A DNA stretch of 33,716 bases from Methylococcaceae bacterium (GCA_028748685.1 JAJRDU010000142.1:1-33716), one strand, 5' to 3'; counted from the first letter of the stretch, positions 16,938-25,801 are shown. Translations and numbers: made by a program. Notes: generated by a model from the letters alone, not told the origin.

Positions 16938-17489
16938 TTACCACTGCGACTCGCCGGTTTCAGGGTCGTACATCTCGTGTGTAATTTTATGGCGATTCTC
17001 GATCAGCTCATCAATACTGGGCGAATTAGTCATCGCCCGCTGTATAGCCAACTTCATCGCTTCGTAGTTGGTGCGGTACAAATCCTTGCGGTCCAGATTG
17101 GGATTGGTCGCGCAGGAGGGGTCGATCCACAGCATGGCCACGATGCACAACTCGTTGGCTTGCAGGCGCGGAATCACGCCATCAGCCACGCTGTCGATCA
17201 CCGCGTCCGCCACCGCCGATTGTACAGGGCCGCCCAGCAGATTGACGTAAGCCGAAGACTTGATGGTCACTTTCGGCACCATGATGGTGGCCGGGCGCAC
17301 TTGCTGGTTACAGGCCCGAATCGCAAACATGCGAGTATGCCCCGCGGTCTGCCCCATCAGATTGGCAAAGGCATGGCCGGCCGGGCCTTTGACATCACCG
17401 ATCAGAATTTCAGGCATCGCGTCGGTGCCCTGCCCTTCGCTGGAAAACACGGTGGCTTCGCCGGTTCTGAACCAATATGAATCTGACAT
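16938..17489 (-). CDS. fae: Formaldehyde-activating enzyme paralogue lacking the catalytic His
   Basis: 183 aa, close to the usual Fae length of about 170. Fae condenses formaldehyde with tetrahydromethanopterin in the cytoplasm of methylotrophs. Family segments are clear: EILIGDVKGPAGHAFANLMG, ATIMVPKVTIKSSAYVNLLG, QSAVADAVIDSVADGVIP and YEAMKLAIQRAMTNSPSIDE. Canonical Fae has VAHIDLIIG, whose His17 is the proposed general acid; here the aligned stretch is DAMPEILIG, so the position is Met25. This may be a Fae2/Fae3-type paralogue with altered activity or a binding role. The C-terminal tail (HKITHEMYDPETGESQW) is also unusual. The start has GAGGAG 5 nt upstream and a strong promoter. Confidence 0.85.
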   Translation of the reverse strand: MSDSYWFRTGEATVFSSEGQGTDAMPEILIGDVKGPAGHAFANLMGQTAGHTRMFAIRACNQQVRPATIMVPKVTIKSSAYVNLLGGPVQSAVADAVIDSVADGVIPRLQANELCIVAMLWIDPSCATNPNLDRKDLYRTNYEAMKLAIQRAMTNSPSIDELIENRHKITHEMYDPETGESQW

Positions 17490-17522
17490 TGAAACTCCTC
17501 GATGTAGGTTAGGAAATGCGCC

Positions 17523-17551
17523 ATTCTATGCCGGTGCCGAGGATGCGGCAA
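17523..17551 (-). promoter_or_regulatory. Sigma70 promoter of the fae paralogue
   Basis: Read on the minus strand: TTGCCG (17551-17546), 17-bp spacer, TAGAAT (17528-17523), followed about 33 nt later by the start codon at 17489. Spacing is ideal and the -10 box matches five of six positions. Confidence 0.55.
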
Positions 17552-17671
17552 TAGTCGGTACGCCGACCGGTCGCGATTCATGGCCCTTATTTTGAGGCCA
17601 TCGCTACCCGACCTTGCCACATCTCGTCATCCACGATTTGAGTCAAGCATGAGAAAGCAAGCCATTGGCTA

Positions 17672-17711
17672 TAAAAACGCATGCTCCAATCAATACAAGA
17701 TTGGAGCATGC
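17672..17711 (-). terminator. Intrinsic terminator downstream of the 17732 gene
   Basis: Perfect 13-bp stem GCATGCTCCAATC / GATTGGAGCATGC (17679-17691 and 17699-17711) with a 7-nt loop. On the minus strand it is followed by GTTTTTAT. It sits 20 bp after the stop of the exported protein gene. Confidence 0.8.
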
Positions 17712-17731
17712 CGGCCTTTGAACTGCTCCGC

Positions 17732-18568
17732 TTAAGGCGTGGTATTTGCACCCGCAGGGGCATAACCCGGAACGCTGATTTCGAGGGGAGGCTGGCCTTC
17801 CTGACCCATTTGACGGAATCGCAAGGCGCCCGTCACGGCCGTCGGTGCCGCGGAGGTGCAGCCGCTCTGCACATAAAACCAGGAAGAATCTCGCATCGAG
17901 GAGCCGTCCGGATCCATAAAGTTGAGGTCGGAAGTAAAATCCACCCAATTGGTGCTTAGGGGGGCAACCGAGGTCAAGGGCTGTGCCGTCAGATCGGTCG
18001 ACAGATGGACGACGGCGGTTTTGGTCAAGCCGGCCCGGTACAAGACTTCATCGGACTGCGCGCCACCACGGGTCACGAAATTATAGGCCACCGCAACCGG
18101 GCCGCGGTTTCTGAATCCGGCGCGCTGAAAATCGTTGACTTCAAAATACTGTGTCCCGGCAACAGCTGGATTGTAATCGACACCATTCAGCCTGATCTTG
18201 GCGGCATAGATGCAACTGGTAGCCGCCGCATTGCGCAAAACCCGGTCGGTGACGGTGCCTATGGTGACATTATTGATCACGATGTTACGCACGGTACTGA
18301 CGACTTGGCTATAGCCCGTCAACGGTGGATTATTACTGGGTACCGCGCAGGTATTGTTGGCGCCGCCGTTTGGCGAGAAGGTGGGTGGCGTCGATCCCGC
18401 CGGGTTCGATCCGAAATTGCCGGTCAAGTTACAGGTGACGTAGGCCGAGGTGCCGCCCGAGACCGGCACGCCGGTGGCCGGCAAGGTCACGAAACCCGTC
18501 GCCATGGCCGAACCGGAGACGGCGGCCAGTCCGCCAAACAGGGAGGAAAGAATGGATTTTCTGTTCAT
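17732..18568 (-). CDS. Exported protein of unknown function
   Basis: 278 aa when started at the ATG at 18568, which has AGGA 7 nt upstream; a TTG six codons earlier is less likely. A signal peptide (ILSSLFGGLAAVSGSAMA) is followed by an all-beta, Asn/Thr/Ser-rich mature domain with four Cys (VTCNLTG, NTCAVP, TSCIYA, SGCTSA) that could form two disulfides. Segments such as IVINNVTIGTVTDRVLRN and STNWVDFTSDLNFMDPDGSS suggest a repeated beta-sandwich. I do not recognise the family. It lies 87 bp downstream of the pentapeptide-repeat gene on the same strand and ends at a strong terminator, so the two may be cotranscribed. Confidence 0.7.
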   Translation of the reverse strand: MNRKSILSSLFGGLAAVSGSAMATGFVTLPATGVPVSGGTSAYVTCNLTGNFGSNPAGSTPPTFSPNGGANNTCAVPSNNPPLTGYSQVVSTVRNIVINNVTIGTVTDRVLRNAAATSCIYAAKIRLNGVDYNPAVAGTQYFEVNDFQRAGFRNRGPVAVAYNFVTRGGAQSDEVLYRAGLTKTAVVHLSTDLTAQPLTSVAPLSTNWVDFTSDLNFMDPDGSSMRDSSWFYVQSGCTSAAPTAVTGALRFRQMGQEGQPPLEISVPGYAPAGANTTP

Positions 18569-18655
18569 AGTATTCCTAATATTCAAATTGCAATGATCGC
18601 TGCCTGGTTTTGGGCGGCGACGGTGAATGCACTTCCTTGTGCAACGAACAATGGC

Positions 18656-19828
18656 TCAAAAGCCGTGCCCGACGCAGGTCGAAACCTGGGTCCCATCCAC
18701 GGTCGCGCCGTCCGGACAGACGGCGGACGTGAAATCGGTTAGTTCGTCAATCACCGCCAACTCGGTATTTTTGGCGGATCGCAGATCGGCACCGCTTAGA
18801 TTGGCGCCGGAAAAATCGCTCCCCTTGAGATCGGCTCCCGCCAGATTGGCTTGCCGCAGATTGGTCTGGGACAGGTCGGCATCCGTCAAATTCGACTCCG
18901 ACAAGTCGGCTTCGCTTAGCGCGGCACGTGCCAGGAAGCCACCGGACAAATTGGCAAAGCTCAAATTGCTCCTGCCGAGTTCGGCGCCTTCCAGACGGCT
19001 GGAGCTCAATTCCGCGCCGGTCAGCGTACTGCCGGTCAACCTCGCCCCGGCCAGATTGGCATGATTGAGTTTCGCGCCGTAGAGTTTGGCTTCGGAAAAA
19101 TTGGTGTGATTCAAATCGGCTGAATCCGCAATCAGCGGATTGTTGCCGTCGGATTGCAGTTTCGACAGGTTGGCGTTTTCCAGACGAGTGTTCGGCCCTA
19201 TCACCAACGAACCTATCACCGCCGCCCCGCTCAAGTCGGCGCCATTCAGATTGGCGTTACCCAGCTCCCCGCTCAGTCTCGCCTTCTTCAACATCGCGCC
19301 GCTCAGGTCGCGGTCTTTTAGGTTCACCTCGCTGCTAAAATCGCATTTCGACAAATCGTCACCTGGTTTCGGCGCCAGACAGGCCCGCTGGTCAGCCGTC
19401 TGTAAGGTCTTCAACAGCAACCAATAATTAGGACTGATTGCCGGCGGCTGGTTTTGATTGCCGTTCTCCAGGCTCAAATAAGCCGCATCTTCATGGTTGA
19501 CCCGGTCATTTTTGGCGTAAACCGGGGTTTCCCCCCAATCGCCCCGGAACACGCCGGGCAACTTGTCGACAACCGACCGCGCGGCGCCCGAAGCTAGGTT
19601 TTCTGGCTCGAACGCCGCCGGCGGTTCCGGCGCTTCTTCAGAAAATATCGCCGACTCGGCGCTTGGCGAGGTAAACATTGAGGACGACTTTTCATGGAAT
19701 TTGCCGCCCAGCTTCGGAACGGCCAATGAAACATCAGTATGGCCACCAGTCAAAAAGCTCATGCCGGCGGCGAACAAGCTGATTGCCAGCAACGCCGATA
19801 GGATAAAAAAAGTTTTCCGAATGTTCAT
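18656..19828 (-). CDS. Exported pentapeptide-repeat protein
   Basis: 390 aa. An N-terminal signal anchor (TFFILSALLAISLFAAGMSF) leads to a linker of about 100 residues. Next comes a short module WGETPVYAKNDRVNHEDAAY with SLENGNQNQPPAISPNYWLL, which resembles chitin-binding type 3 modules. From about residue 165 to 355 there is a run of A(D/N)LXX pentapeptides such as ANLNGADLSGA and ADLSQTNLRQANLAGADLKG, which fold as a right-handed quadrilateral beta-helix. It ends with two Cys (AVCPDG and STCVGHG). Likely a periplasmic or surface protein; partner unknown. Divergent from the TonB-dependent receptor. Confidence 0.8.
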   Translation of the reverse strand: MNIRKTFFILSALLAISLFAAGMSFLTGGHTDVSLAVPKLGGKFHEKSSSMFTSPSAESAIFSEEAPEPPAAFEPENLASGAARSVVDKLPGVFRGDWGETPVYAKNDRVNHEDAAYLSLENGNQNQPPAISPNYWLLLKTLQTADQRACLAPKPGDDLSKCDFSSEVNLKDRDLSGAMLKKARLSGELGNANLNGADLSGAAVIGSLVIGPNTRLENANLSKLQSDGNNPLIADSADLNHTNFSEAKLYGAKLNHANLAGARLTGSTLTGAELSSSRLEGAELGRSNLSFANLSGGFLARAALSEADLSESNLTDADLSQTNLRQANLAGADLKGSDFSGANLSGADLRSAKNTELAVIDELTDFTSAVCPDGATVDGTQVSTCVGHGF

Positions 19829-20037
19829 GGTTTCGTTCGCTGGTAAAGGAGATCGTGGCCGATTGGCGGCTAATCCTACCTGCTAACGAATGGCAAAAAT
19901 ACGGGAAAAAATCCTAAAAAGCAATTGAAACATAAAGGAAATTTTCCCATATCAATGCGATTGACGGACGATTAGAATGCGCCGCCGAACTTTGGATGGA
20001 CCTGAGTTCGACGTGTTCCTAATCAACCATCACAGCC

Positions 20038-23000
20038 ATGCCTTCGAATACAACGAGCGTTTTTCTTCGATTCGGCGAATTTCGCCCAAGCAAATCCCAT
20101 CCTTTTGTTCTAGCAATATTCATGACGGCATTACCATACTGGAGTCGAGCCGAAGATAACGGAGCGGAATCCTCGCAAATGGATAGCGTCATCGTCGAAG
20201 GCAAGGCCAGGCCAACCGCCAAACTGGGTCCTCTGGAAGGCCTGTTGCTGGAGAGGGAGCAAATTCCCGGCAATATTCAATCCATCAGCAGTGAAGACAT
20301 TAAGGAATCCTTTGCCACCAGCCTCGGCGACCTGATGAACGGCAATTTGCAATCGGTCAACGTCAACGATTACCAGGGCAATCCGTTTCAGATGGACATC
20401 AGCTACCGGGGCTTTTCCGCTTCGCCGCAACTCGGCACGCCGCAAGGGCTTTCGGTGTTCATCGACGGAGTAAGGGTCAACGAACCCTTCGGCGATGTCG
20501 TGAACTGGGATTTGATCCCAATGAACGCCTTGAGCAGCATGGACATCTTTCCGGGTTCCAACCCGCTGTTCGGATTGAATACCTTAGGCGGCGCCTTGTC
20601 GCTACGCACCAAGAACGGTTTCGACGATAGCGGCGTCAATCTGCGTTTTACCGGTGGATCGTGGGACAGGAAAAAAGGCGAGTTGTCGGCCGGCTGGAAC
20701 AACGGCACGCTGGCGGGTTTCATCGCCTTTACCGGCTTCGACGAGGAAGGCTGGCGCAGCAATTCGCCGTCCCAGGTCAATCAGGGCTTTGCCCGTCTGG
20801 ACTTGCGCGGCGACAACTATTCCCTGCGTTTCAGCAGCCTGCTGGTCGGGAATAATCTGTTGGGCAACGGCCTGATTCCGACCGATCTTTACCGGCAAAA
20901 CCCCAGCTCGGTATTTACCTCGCCGGACAGCACCGAAAACCAATTGCAGCAATATACCCTGGGTGGCGAGCTGTTTCTGAACGACGAGTGGAGCGTGACC
21001 GGGCAAATCTACCGCCGCGACAGCAGCCGCAAGGCCGTCGCCGGCGATATTTACGAGGACTTTGCGGATATGGAGATTAATGACTGGAGCCGGCCGATGA
21101 CGCCGACCGGCGGCACATTGACCGGCGACCCCGTCTGCCGTTATCCGGATGCAAACCATGACGGCGTGATGGATTATGGTTTGGACAGGGATTTCGATTG
21201 GGAAATCGACCCAGGCACGCTGAATCAAAAGAATCTAAGCGTCGACGACAGCAATTACATCCTGACGGCTTGGCCCATGGAATTGCCTTGCAGCAATGTG
21301 GCCTATACCTTTCCGACCGGCCCGCGCAACGGCGCGGCGGGCGATAACGTTAACGCAGCTGCGGATCCATTTTATTCGCCGACCGGCTACATACCCGGCA
21401 CGCCTATAGGTGTGCTCAGTAAGACCGAAATAGGCCAGTTGACCGACGGCGCTTCGATGCAGCTAAACTGGAACAATAAAAAGCATAAATTCATGCTGGG
21501 CGGCTCCATCGATTATGCGACGACCGATTTCGATACCCGCCAGCGCCTAGGCTTGATCGACGCCAACCACCGAGTGTATCTGGATCCCGCCAACGTCGAC
21601 CCGATTTACACGGCCGGCCAGCAGGACATCCATAATAACTCCTTCAGCGGCATATCCCGCACCTTGAGTGGCTATTTCAGCGAAACCTTCTCGCCCCAAG
21701 ACAACCTGCACCTGAGCGTTTCCGGCCGCTTCAACCGCACCCACGTCAAGAACCGGATGCGGGCCCGTACCCGGGCTGGTTTCGAAAAGCTGAGCGACAT
21801 CCAGGATCTCAACAAATACCGTCCGACCGCCATCCTATGTAACGGCGCCGATCCGGCTTCCTGTCCGGATAAGCCCAACTATAACGACACCCGTTGGCTG
21901 AAGGATATTTATCTGGTTCAAAATCCTTATTATGGCCTGGGCCAATACAGCGATACGCCGACCTCGGAAAGCTTCGATTACACCTCGTTCAACCCGTCGG
22001 CCGGCTTCAGCTATCTGCCGTTCAAGGACAAGGACGTGCCCTACAAGGACCTGAATCCCTTCTTCAACTGGAGCCAGGGTACCAGGGCGCCCTCCAGCGT
22101 GGAGCTGGGCTGCGCCTACGACGGCACGATGGTGCCGCAAGACCCTAATGATCCCAACTCGACGAAGATACCCAAGAGCCTGGCGACCATCGGCGGCTCC
22201 TGTACGCTGCCAACCGCACTGTCTGGCGATCCTTTTTTGCCGCAGATTTTTGCCAGCTCCTATGAATTCGGCTTGCGGGGCAAGATGTTCGGCGATTGGG
22301 ATTGGAATGCCGGCGTCTACAGGACGGACCTGAAGGACGACATTTACCTGGTTGGCATCACCGCCGAGCGCAGCTTCTTCGACACCATAGGCGATACCCG
22401 GCGGCAAGGCATCGAGTTCGGCTTTTCCGGCAAGGTGGGTATCGTCGACTTCAAGCTCAACTACGGCTATACCGACGCCACCTTTCAGTCGCACTTGTTC
22501 ATGGTCAGCCGCCACAATAGCAGCGCCGCAGTGCGCGACGTGAGTGCCGATTTTGGCCAAGTGCTTTACGATTCAACCGGCCGGCCCACGGTTGCCTTGC
22601 AGGACATGATAGAGGTTCAACCGGGGGGCCGCATGCCTGGCATACCGTTACACAACCTCAACGTCGGCATGAATATACATTTCACCGAAAATTGGACGTT
22701 CGGCGTCAACATGGTCGCCCATTCATCGTCTTTCGTGCGCGGCAACGAAAACAACGACCATCAACAAGGCGCCTACCAATATTATTACAATTGGAATCAA
22801 AACAATCAGTGGGTATTGAACCAGGGCCGTCAATACAAGGACCCCGGAAAAGTGGCGGGTTTTGCGATCTTTAACCTGAAAACCCAATATGAACTGACCA
22901 AGGGCTTCAAAGTCTTCGGCATGGTCAACAACCTGTTCGACCGCCAATACGCGACCGCCGGAAGATTGGGCATCAATCCGTTTTCGCCTTCCGAACGAGG

Positions 23001-23112
23001 CGCCATTGGCTCCAGCGGCTGGAACTACAATTCCAACGAATGGCAAGGCAGCACCTTCATCGGCCCCGGCGCGCCGCGTGCCTATTGGGCGGGGATAGAG
23101 CTGGCATTCTGA
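20038..23112 (+). CDS. TonB-dependent outer membrane receptor
   Basis: 1024 aa. A signal peptide (KSHPFVLAIFMTALPYWSRA) is followed by a possible TonB box (MDSVIVEG). The plug domain spans residues about 75-190, with IPGNIQSISSEDIKESF, FQMDISYRGFSASPQLGTPQ, VFIDGVRVNEPFGDVVNWDL and FGLNTLGGALSLRTKNG. A 22-strand-type beta-barrel follows and ends in aromatic Phe (YWAGIELAF). TonB-dependent receptors import iron chelates, cobalamin, copper chelators or sugars; the sequence does not reveal the substrate. No fecI/fecR pair or siderophore gene is adjacent. The start lacks a clear Shine-Dalgarno. The 208 bp before it hold no recognisable Fur box. Confidence 0.9.
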   Translation: MPSNTTSVFLRFGEFRPSKSHPFVLAIFMTALPYWSRAEDNGAESSQMDSVIVEGKARPTAKLGPLEGLLLEREQIPGNIQSISSEDIKESFATSLGDLMNGNLQSVNVNDYQGNPFQMDISYRGFSASPQLGTPQGLSVFIDGVRVNEPFGDVVNWDLIPMNALSSMDIFPGSNPLFGLNTLGGALSLRTKNGFDDSGVNLRFTGGSWDRKKGELSAGWNNGTLAGFIAFTGFDEEGWRSNSPSQVNQGFARLDLRGDNYSLRFSSLLVGNNLLGNGLIPTDLYRQNPSSVFTSPDSTENQLQQYTLGGELFLNDEWSVTGQIYRRDSSRKAVAGDIYEDFADMEINDWSRPMTPTGGTLTGDPVCRYPDANHDGVMDYGLDRDFDWEIDPGTLNQKNLSVDDSNYILTAWPMELPCSNVAYTFPTGPRNGAAGDNVNAAADPFYSPTGYIPGTPIGVLSKTEIGQLTDGASMQLNWNNKKHKFMLGGSIDYATTDFDTRQRLGLIDANHRVYLDPANVDPIYTAGQQDIHNNSFSGISRTLSGYFSETFSPQDNLHLSVSGRFNRTHVKNRMRARTRAGFEKLSDIQDLNKYRPTAILCNGADPASCPDKPNYNDTRWLKDIYLVQNPYYGLGQYSDTPTSESFDYTSFNPSAGFSYLPFKDKDVPYKDLNPFFNWSQGTRAPSSVELGCAYDGTMVPQDPNDPNSTKIPKSLATIGGSCTLPTALSGDPFLPQIFASSYEFGLRGKMFGDWDWNAGVYRTDLKDDIYLVGITAERSFFDTIGDTRRQGIEFGFSGKVGIVDFKLNYGYTDATFQSHLFMVSRHNSSAAVRDVSADFGQVLYDSTGRPTVALQDMIEVQPGGRMPGIPLHNLNVGMNIHFTENWTFGVNMVAHSSSFVRGNENNDHQQGAYQYYYNWNQNNQWVLNQGRQYKDPGKVAGFAIFNLKTQYELTKGFKVFGMVNNLFDRQYATAGRLGINPFSPSERGAIGSSGWNYNSNEWQGSTFIGPGAPRAYWAGIELAF

Positions 23113-23169
23113 AACCAGGACGCCCTCTCCCACAGGGTAATACCGATTAATTAAGCCATTCGTGACAAG

Positions 23170-23190
23170 CCCTTCGACTACGCTCGGTGA
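23170..23190. repeat. Short dispersed repeat (CCCTTCGAC...GCTC type), single arm
   Basis: CCCTTCGACTACGCTCGG resembles the arms at 26337-26354 and 26448-26466. This core is common between genes in many proteobacterial genomes. The rest of 23113-23309 shows no gene. Confidence 0.5.
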
Positions 23191-23309
23191 TGACCCGGTT
23201 TTTCGCGAATGATGTAGTTCGGCTAAAAAATCGATATAGGTGTTTATACGGACTGGTGTTTTTATTTAAAAAATTGATATTGTGAATTTCAATTTTTTAG
23301 GAGAAGACC

Positions 23310-23450
23310 ATGCCTATAAATGAAAACAAACCTCACCTATTCAAAACTGGCTGCTACTGGATATGTCGTTGCGGAAAGGGCAATATTGGTATAAGCGCGG
23401 ATTTTTACCGGGCCTATTTTAACTGGCTGACTAGGGTAAAACTCTCATGA
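23310..23450 (+). CDS. 46-aa small protein with CX3CXC motif
   Basis: A short frame from the ATG at 23310, preceded by TTTTTTAGGAG with 6-8 nt spacing, an excellent ribosome site. It ends in an ATGA overlap with the next small gene. The protein contains TGCYWICRCGKGNIG, giving Cys15, Cys19 and Cys21, then an aromatic tail (DFYRAYFNWL). The good ribosome site and exact coupling argue that it is expressed. I recognise no family; metal binding through the Cys cluster is a guess. Confidence 0.5.
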   Translation: MPINENKPHLFKTGCYWICRCGKGNIGISADFYRAYFNWLTRVKLS

Positions 23451-23635
23451 GTGTGAAAGCCGTCAATGTTAAAGCGATTCACGACATGACCCACCAGGTG
23501 TTACTCGATTGGCTGGATAAGCCGCCGACGGAACGCAGAGAAGTACAGGCTCTACAATTGCTAGCAGAAGCCAATCAGATGTTGTATGCAGCCTGTATCA
23601 ACCTCGGAACCGTGGAGATCAAACAGAAATACTGA
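23447..23635 (+). CDS. 62-aa small hypothetical protein
   Basis: Starts within the stop of the preceding small gene (ATGA), so the two form a coupled pair. The sequence is amphipathic helical (HDMTHQVLLDWLDKPPTERR; ALQLLAEANQMLYAACINLG). No signal peptide, membrane segment or known motif is seen. Family unknown. Confidence 0.5.
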   Translation: MSVKAVNVKAIHDMTHQVLLDWLDKPPTERREVQALQLLAEANQMLYAACINLGTVEIKQKY

Positions 23636-23803
23636 CTTAGAGTCGAGACCGTTACCTTTATGAGCTGCCGCGCCGAGCAGGAATTTTATAATCAGCCGGT
23701 CAATTATTAGCGATTCCGGCACGGGTTATAGTATAGCGAGAAGCGCTCAATCAGCTTGGGGTAAATCCGCAATTGTTGGATCGCGCAAGAGCGTTATAGT
23801 CGT

Positions 23804-23889
23804 CGCACTTCAAATTTCGGTTTGTTGAACCCCACACCCTACCCTCTCCCACAGGGCGAGGGAACTAAGGTGCCGAAATTTGAAGTGCG
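23804..23889. repeat. Inverted-repeat element, 86 bp
   Basis: Perfect 17-bp arms CGCACTTCAAATTTCGG and CCGAAATTTGAAGTGCG flank a core containing CCCTCTCCCACAGGGCGAGG. A related core, CCCTCTCCCACAGGG, occurs at 23124. No gene is seen in 23636-23957 apart from this element. Confidence 0.75.
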
Positions 23890-23957
23890 AAAGGTATATA
23901 TTCAAAACCAGGGAATGCTAAATGACCGAGGGAATGGCAAATAAGAGGAGTGTCATC

Positions 23958-24149
23958 ATGAAGATATCAGACAGATTATTGGTAGAGCAGGCATGGAGTT
24001 TGAGGACTAATCTCAATCGCCACATTGAGACGGAAAGGCTTAGAAGAAGTGAAAGTTTTATGCCTTCCGTCAAAATTGAACGCCTCAATTCAATTCAAGA
24101 AACCGCTTATTCGCGTTATTTACGGCGGCTTAAAAAATTTTGGGCTTAA
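23958..24149 (+). CDS. 63-aa basic hypothetical protein
   Basis: The ATG at 23958 has AGGAG 7 nt upstream and is preferred over the in-frame ATG at 23922. The product is basic and helical (MKISDRLLVEQAWSLRTNLN; ERLNSIQETAYSRYLRRLKK). No known domain, signal peptide or membrane segment is recognised. It may be a small regulator, but nothing in the sequence shows this. Confidence 0.4.
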   Translation: MKISDRLLVEQAWSLRTNLNRHIETERLRRSESFMPSVKIERLNSIQETAYSRYLRRLKKFWA

Positions 24150-24327
24150 TTGTCATAAAGCCTTTTGGATAACGATTTTACAAATGATGGTTATAGGGAG
24201 CCGTTCAATCGAGCAATACTTTAACCATTACCACATGCGAACTTTAAAGCCGCAGAATTAAACGAGTGATCCTTATGTCCTAAGGAGGGGCTATAAATCT
24301 CCACATGAGCGGATTCCAGAACCGGCC

Positions 24328-24360
24328 ACACTCCATTCCGACGGAATCGTAATGGAGTGT
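24328..24360. repeat. Inverted repeat, 10-bp arms
   Basis: ACACTCCATT and AATGGAGTGT are perfect arms around a 13-nt loop that itself pairs (TTCCGACGGAA). It lies between convergent genes and may act as a bidirectional stem, but no T-tract follows. The remainder of 24150-24408 shows no gene. Confidence 0.4.
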
Positions 24361-24408
24361 GTAAAGAGGTTCTCGCGAAAGCTAACTTTGTTAGCAAAAC
24401 CCATATTC

Positions 24409-25554
24409 TCAAGATCGGGTGGCTGGTTTTACCGGCTCAAACGAGGCCACCTTCAGAGCCCTGTCCATTTCTTCGCGCGTATTGTGGAAGTGTGGCGAAA
24501 ACCGTATGCCGCCACCACGCAAGGCGCAAACCACGCCGTTATCCTGTAATTGTTTATAAACCGCCTCGTTTGTTTGCGTTCGGTGCTTGAAGGTCACGAT
24601 TCCGGATTTCAAGCGACTCGACCGGTTGGACAGTAGGATAAATTGATCATGCCCGGCTATGGCATCCATCAAATACTTGGCATTTTCAATCACCCTCGCT
24701 TCGACCGCCGCCATGCCCGTTTCCAGCAACAAGGACAAACTGGCGGACAGGGCATGGATACCCAGCATGTTGGGGCTGCCACATTCGAAACGGCGGGCGG
24801 CGGGATGAATTTCCCAGGGCTGGTTTTCGTAATTGTGGGTGTCTTTCATCATGTGCCAGCCGTACTGGGTCAGTTTCAACTGGTCTCTGGCCTTCGGCGT
24901 GGTGAAAAATACCCCCAAGCCTTCGGGTCCGAACATCCATTTATGACCGTCGGCCATCACGAAGTCGGCCTTGTATGCCTGCACGTCAAACTGTACCGCA
25001 CCCAGACTCTGAATGGCGTCGATACAAAACAGGATTCCACGCCGCTGGCAGAATTCGCCTATCCTTTGCAAATCCATGCGCAAGCCCGACGCAAATTGTA
25101 TGGAACTGATGGTTAATAAGCGGGTGTTGTCATCAACCAGTGCAAACAGCGCATCTTCGGGGGTATCGGCGCTGGCGAGGTCGGCCTGACGAAACTCCAC
25201 GCCCTGATCGGACAGGGACTGCCAGGGCAGCCGGTTGGACGGGAACTCCTCATTGCTGGAAACGATATTGTCGCCGGATTGCCACGGCAATCCATAGGCC
25301 ACAAACGACAAGGCTTCCGAGGTGTTTTTAACCAGGGCAATGTCGTCGGCGGAAGGAGCATTTAATAGCTGTTGCAATTGCTTGCGTAATTCAACTTCCT
25401 TCTTCAGCCAATCCAGGTAAAAGTGCGAGCCGTAACGGCTATTCTGTTTCGCAAACTGGATGACCGCCTCGCTGGTTCGTGTAGGCCAGGGAGCGACGGC
25501 GGCATGGTTCAGATAGATCAATTCGTCGGTTAGCGGAAATTCAGGGTGTTTCAT
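24409..25554 (-). CDS. Class V aminotransferase / cysteine desulfurase-like PLP enzyme
   Basis: 381 aa from the ATG at 25554; a GTG four codons upstream is possible. Fold-type I PLP enzyme. The N-terminal YLNHAAVAPWPTRT, the segment DDIALVKNTSEALSFVAYGL, the PLP-phosphate and ring contacts around GILFCIDAIQSLGAVQFDV, and the Schiff-base Lys205 in ADGHKWMFGPEGLGVFF are all present, with the C-terminal GIVTFKH and GGGIRFSPHFHNTREEMDRA. No catalytic Cys loop typical of cysteine desulfurases (such as SGSAC) is evident, so it is more like the isopenicillin-N-epimerase or kynureninase-like branch. Substrate unknown. It is monocistronic and convergent with small ORFs. Confidence 0.85.
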   Translation of the reverse strand: MKHPEFPLTDELIYLNHAAVAPWPTRTSEAVIQFAKQNSRYGSHFYLDWLKKEVELRKQLQQLLNAPSADDIALVKNTSEALSFVAYGLPWQSGDNIVSSNEEFPSNRLPWQSLSDQGVEFRQADLASADTPEDALFALVDDNTRLLTISSIQFASGLRMDLQRIGEFCQRRGILFCIDAIQSLGAVQFDVQAYKADFVMADGHKWMFGPEGLGVFFTTPKARDQLKLTQYGWHMMKDTHNYENQPWEIHPAARRFECGSPNMLGIHALSASLSLLLETGMAAVEARVIENAKYLMDAIAGHDQFILLSNRSSRLKSGIVTFKHRTQTNEAVYKQLQDNGVVCALRGGGIRFSPHFHNTREEMDRALKVASFEPVKPATRS

Positions 25555-25801
25555 GGTATCGACCACGTCGGTTTATGAGTCCATACATACTCTCAAGAAA
25601 CGCAGACAGCCGCAAAATTGTTTCATATCTGGCGCTATCGTTATCAGTGGAGTTGTTATGTATAGCTATCAACCGGGCGGAAAAAAATCTTCCTTTACTT
25701 TCTCGGTTTCTTAGTCGAAAATCAGATCGGTCCGATAGCCAGTCATGATGATTGTTAGATACGGTATGCTGTTGGTGAAGCTTGCCGTGGAGGGGGACAC
25801 T

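Noticed and set aside
19924-19952. TTGAAA with CATATC 17 bp downstream as TonB receptor promoter
   Set aside because: The -10 box matches only three of six positions; not strong enough to list.
21835-22560. 241-aa open frame antisense to the TonB receptor gene
   Set aside because: Same pattern: the frame mirrors codon bias of the receptor gene and shows no motif.
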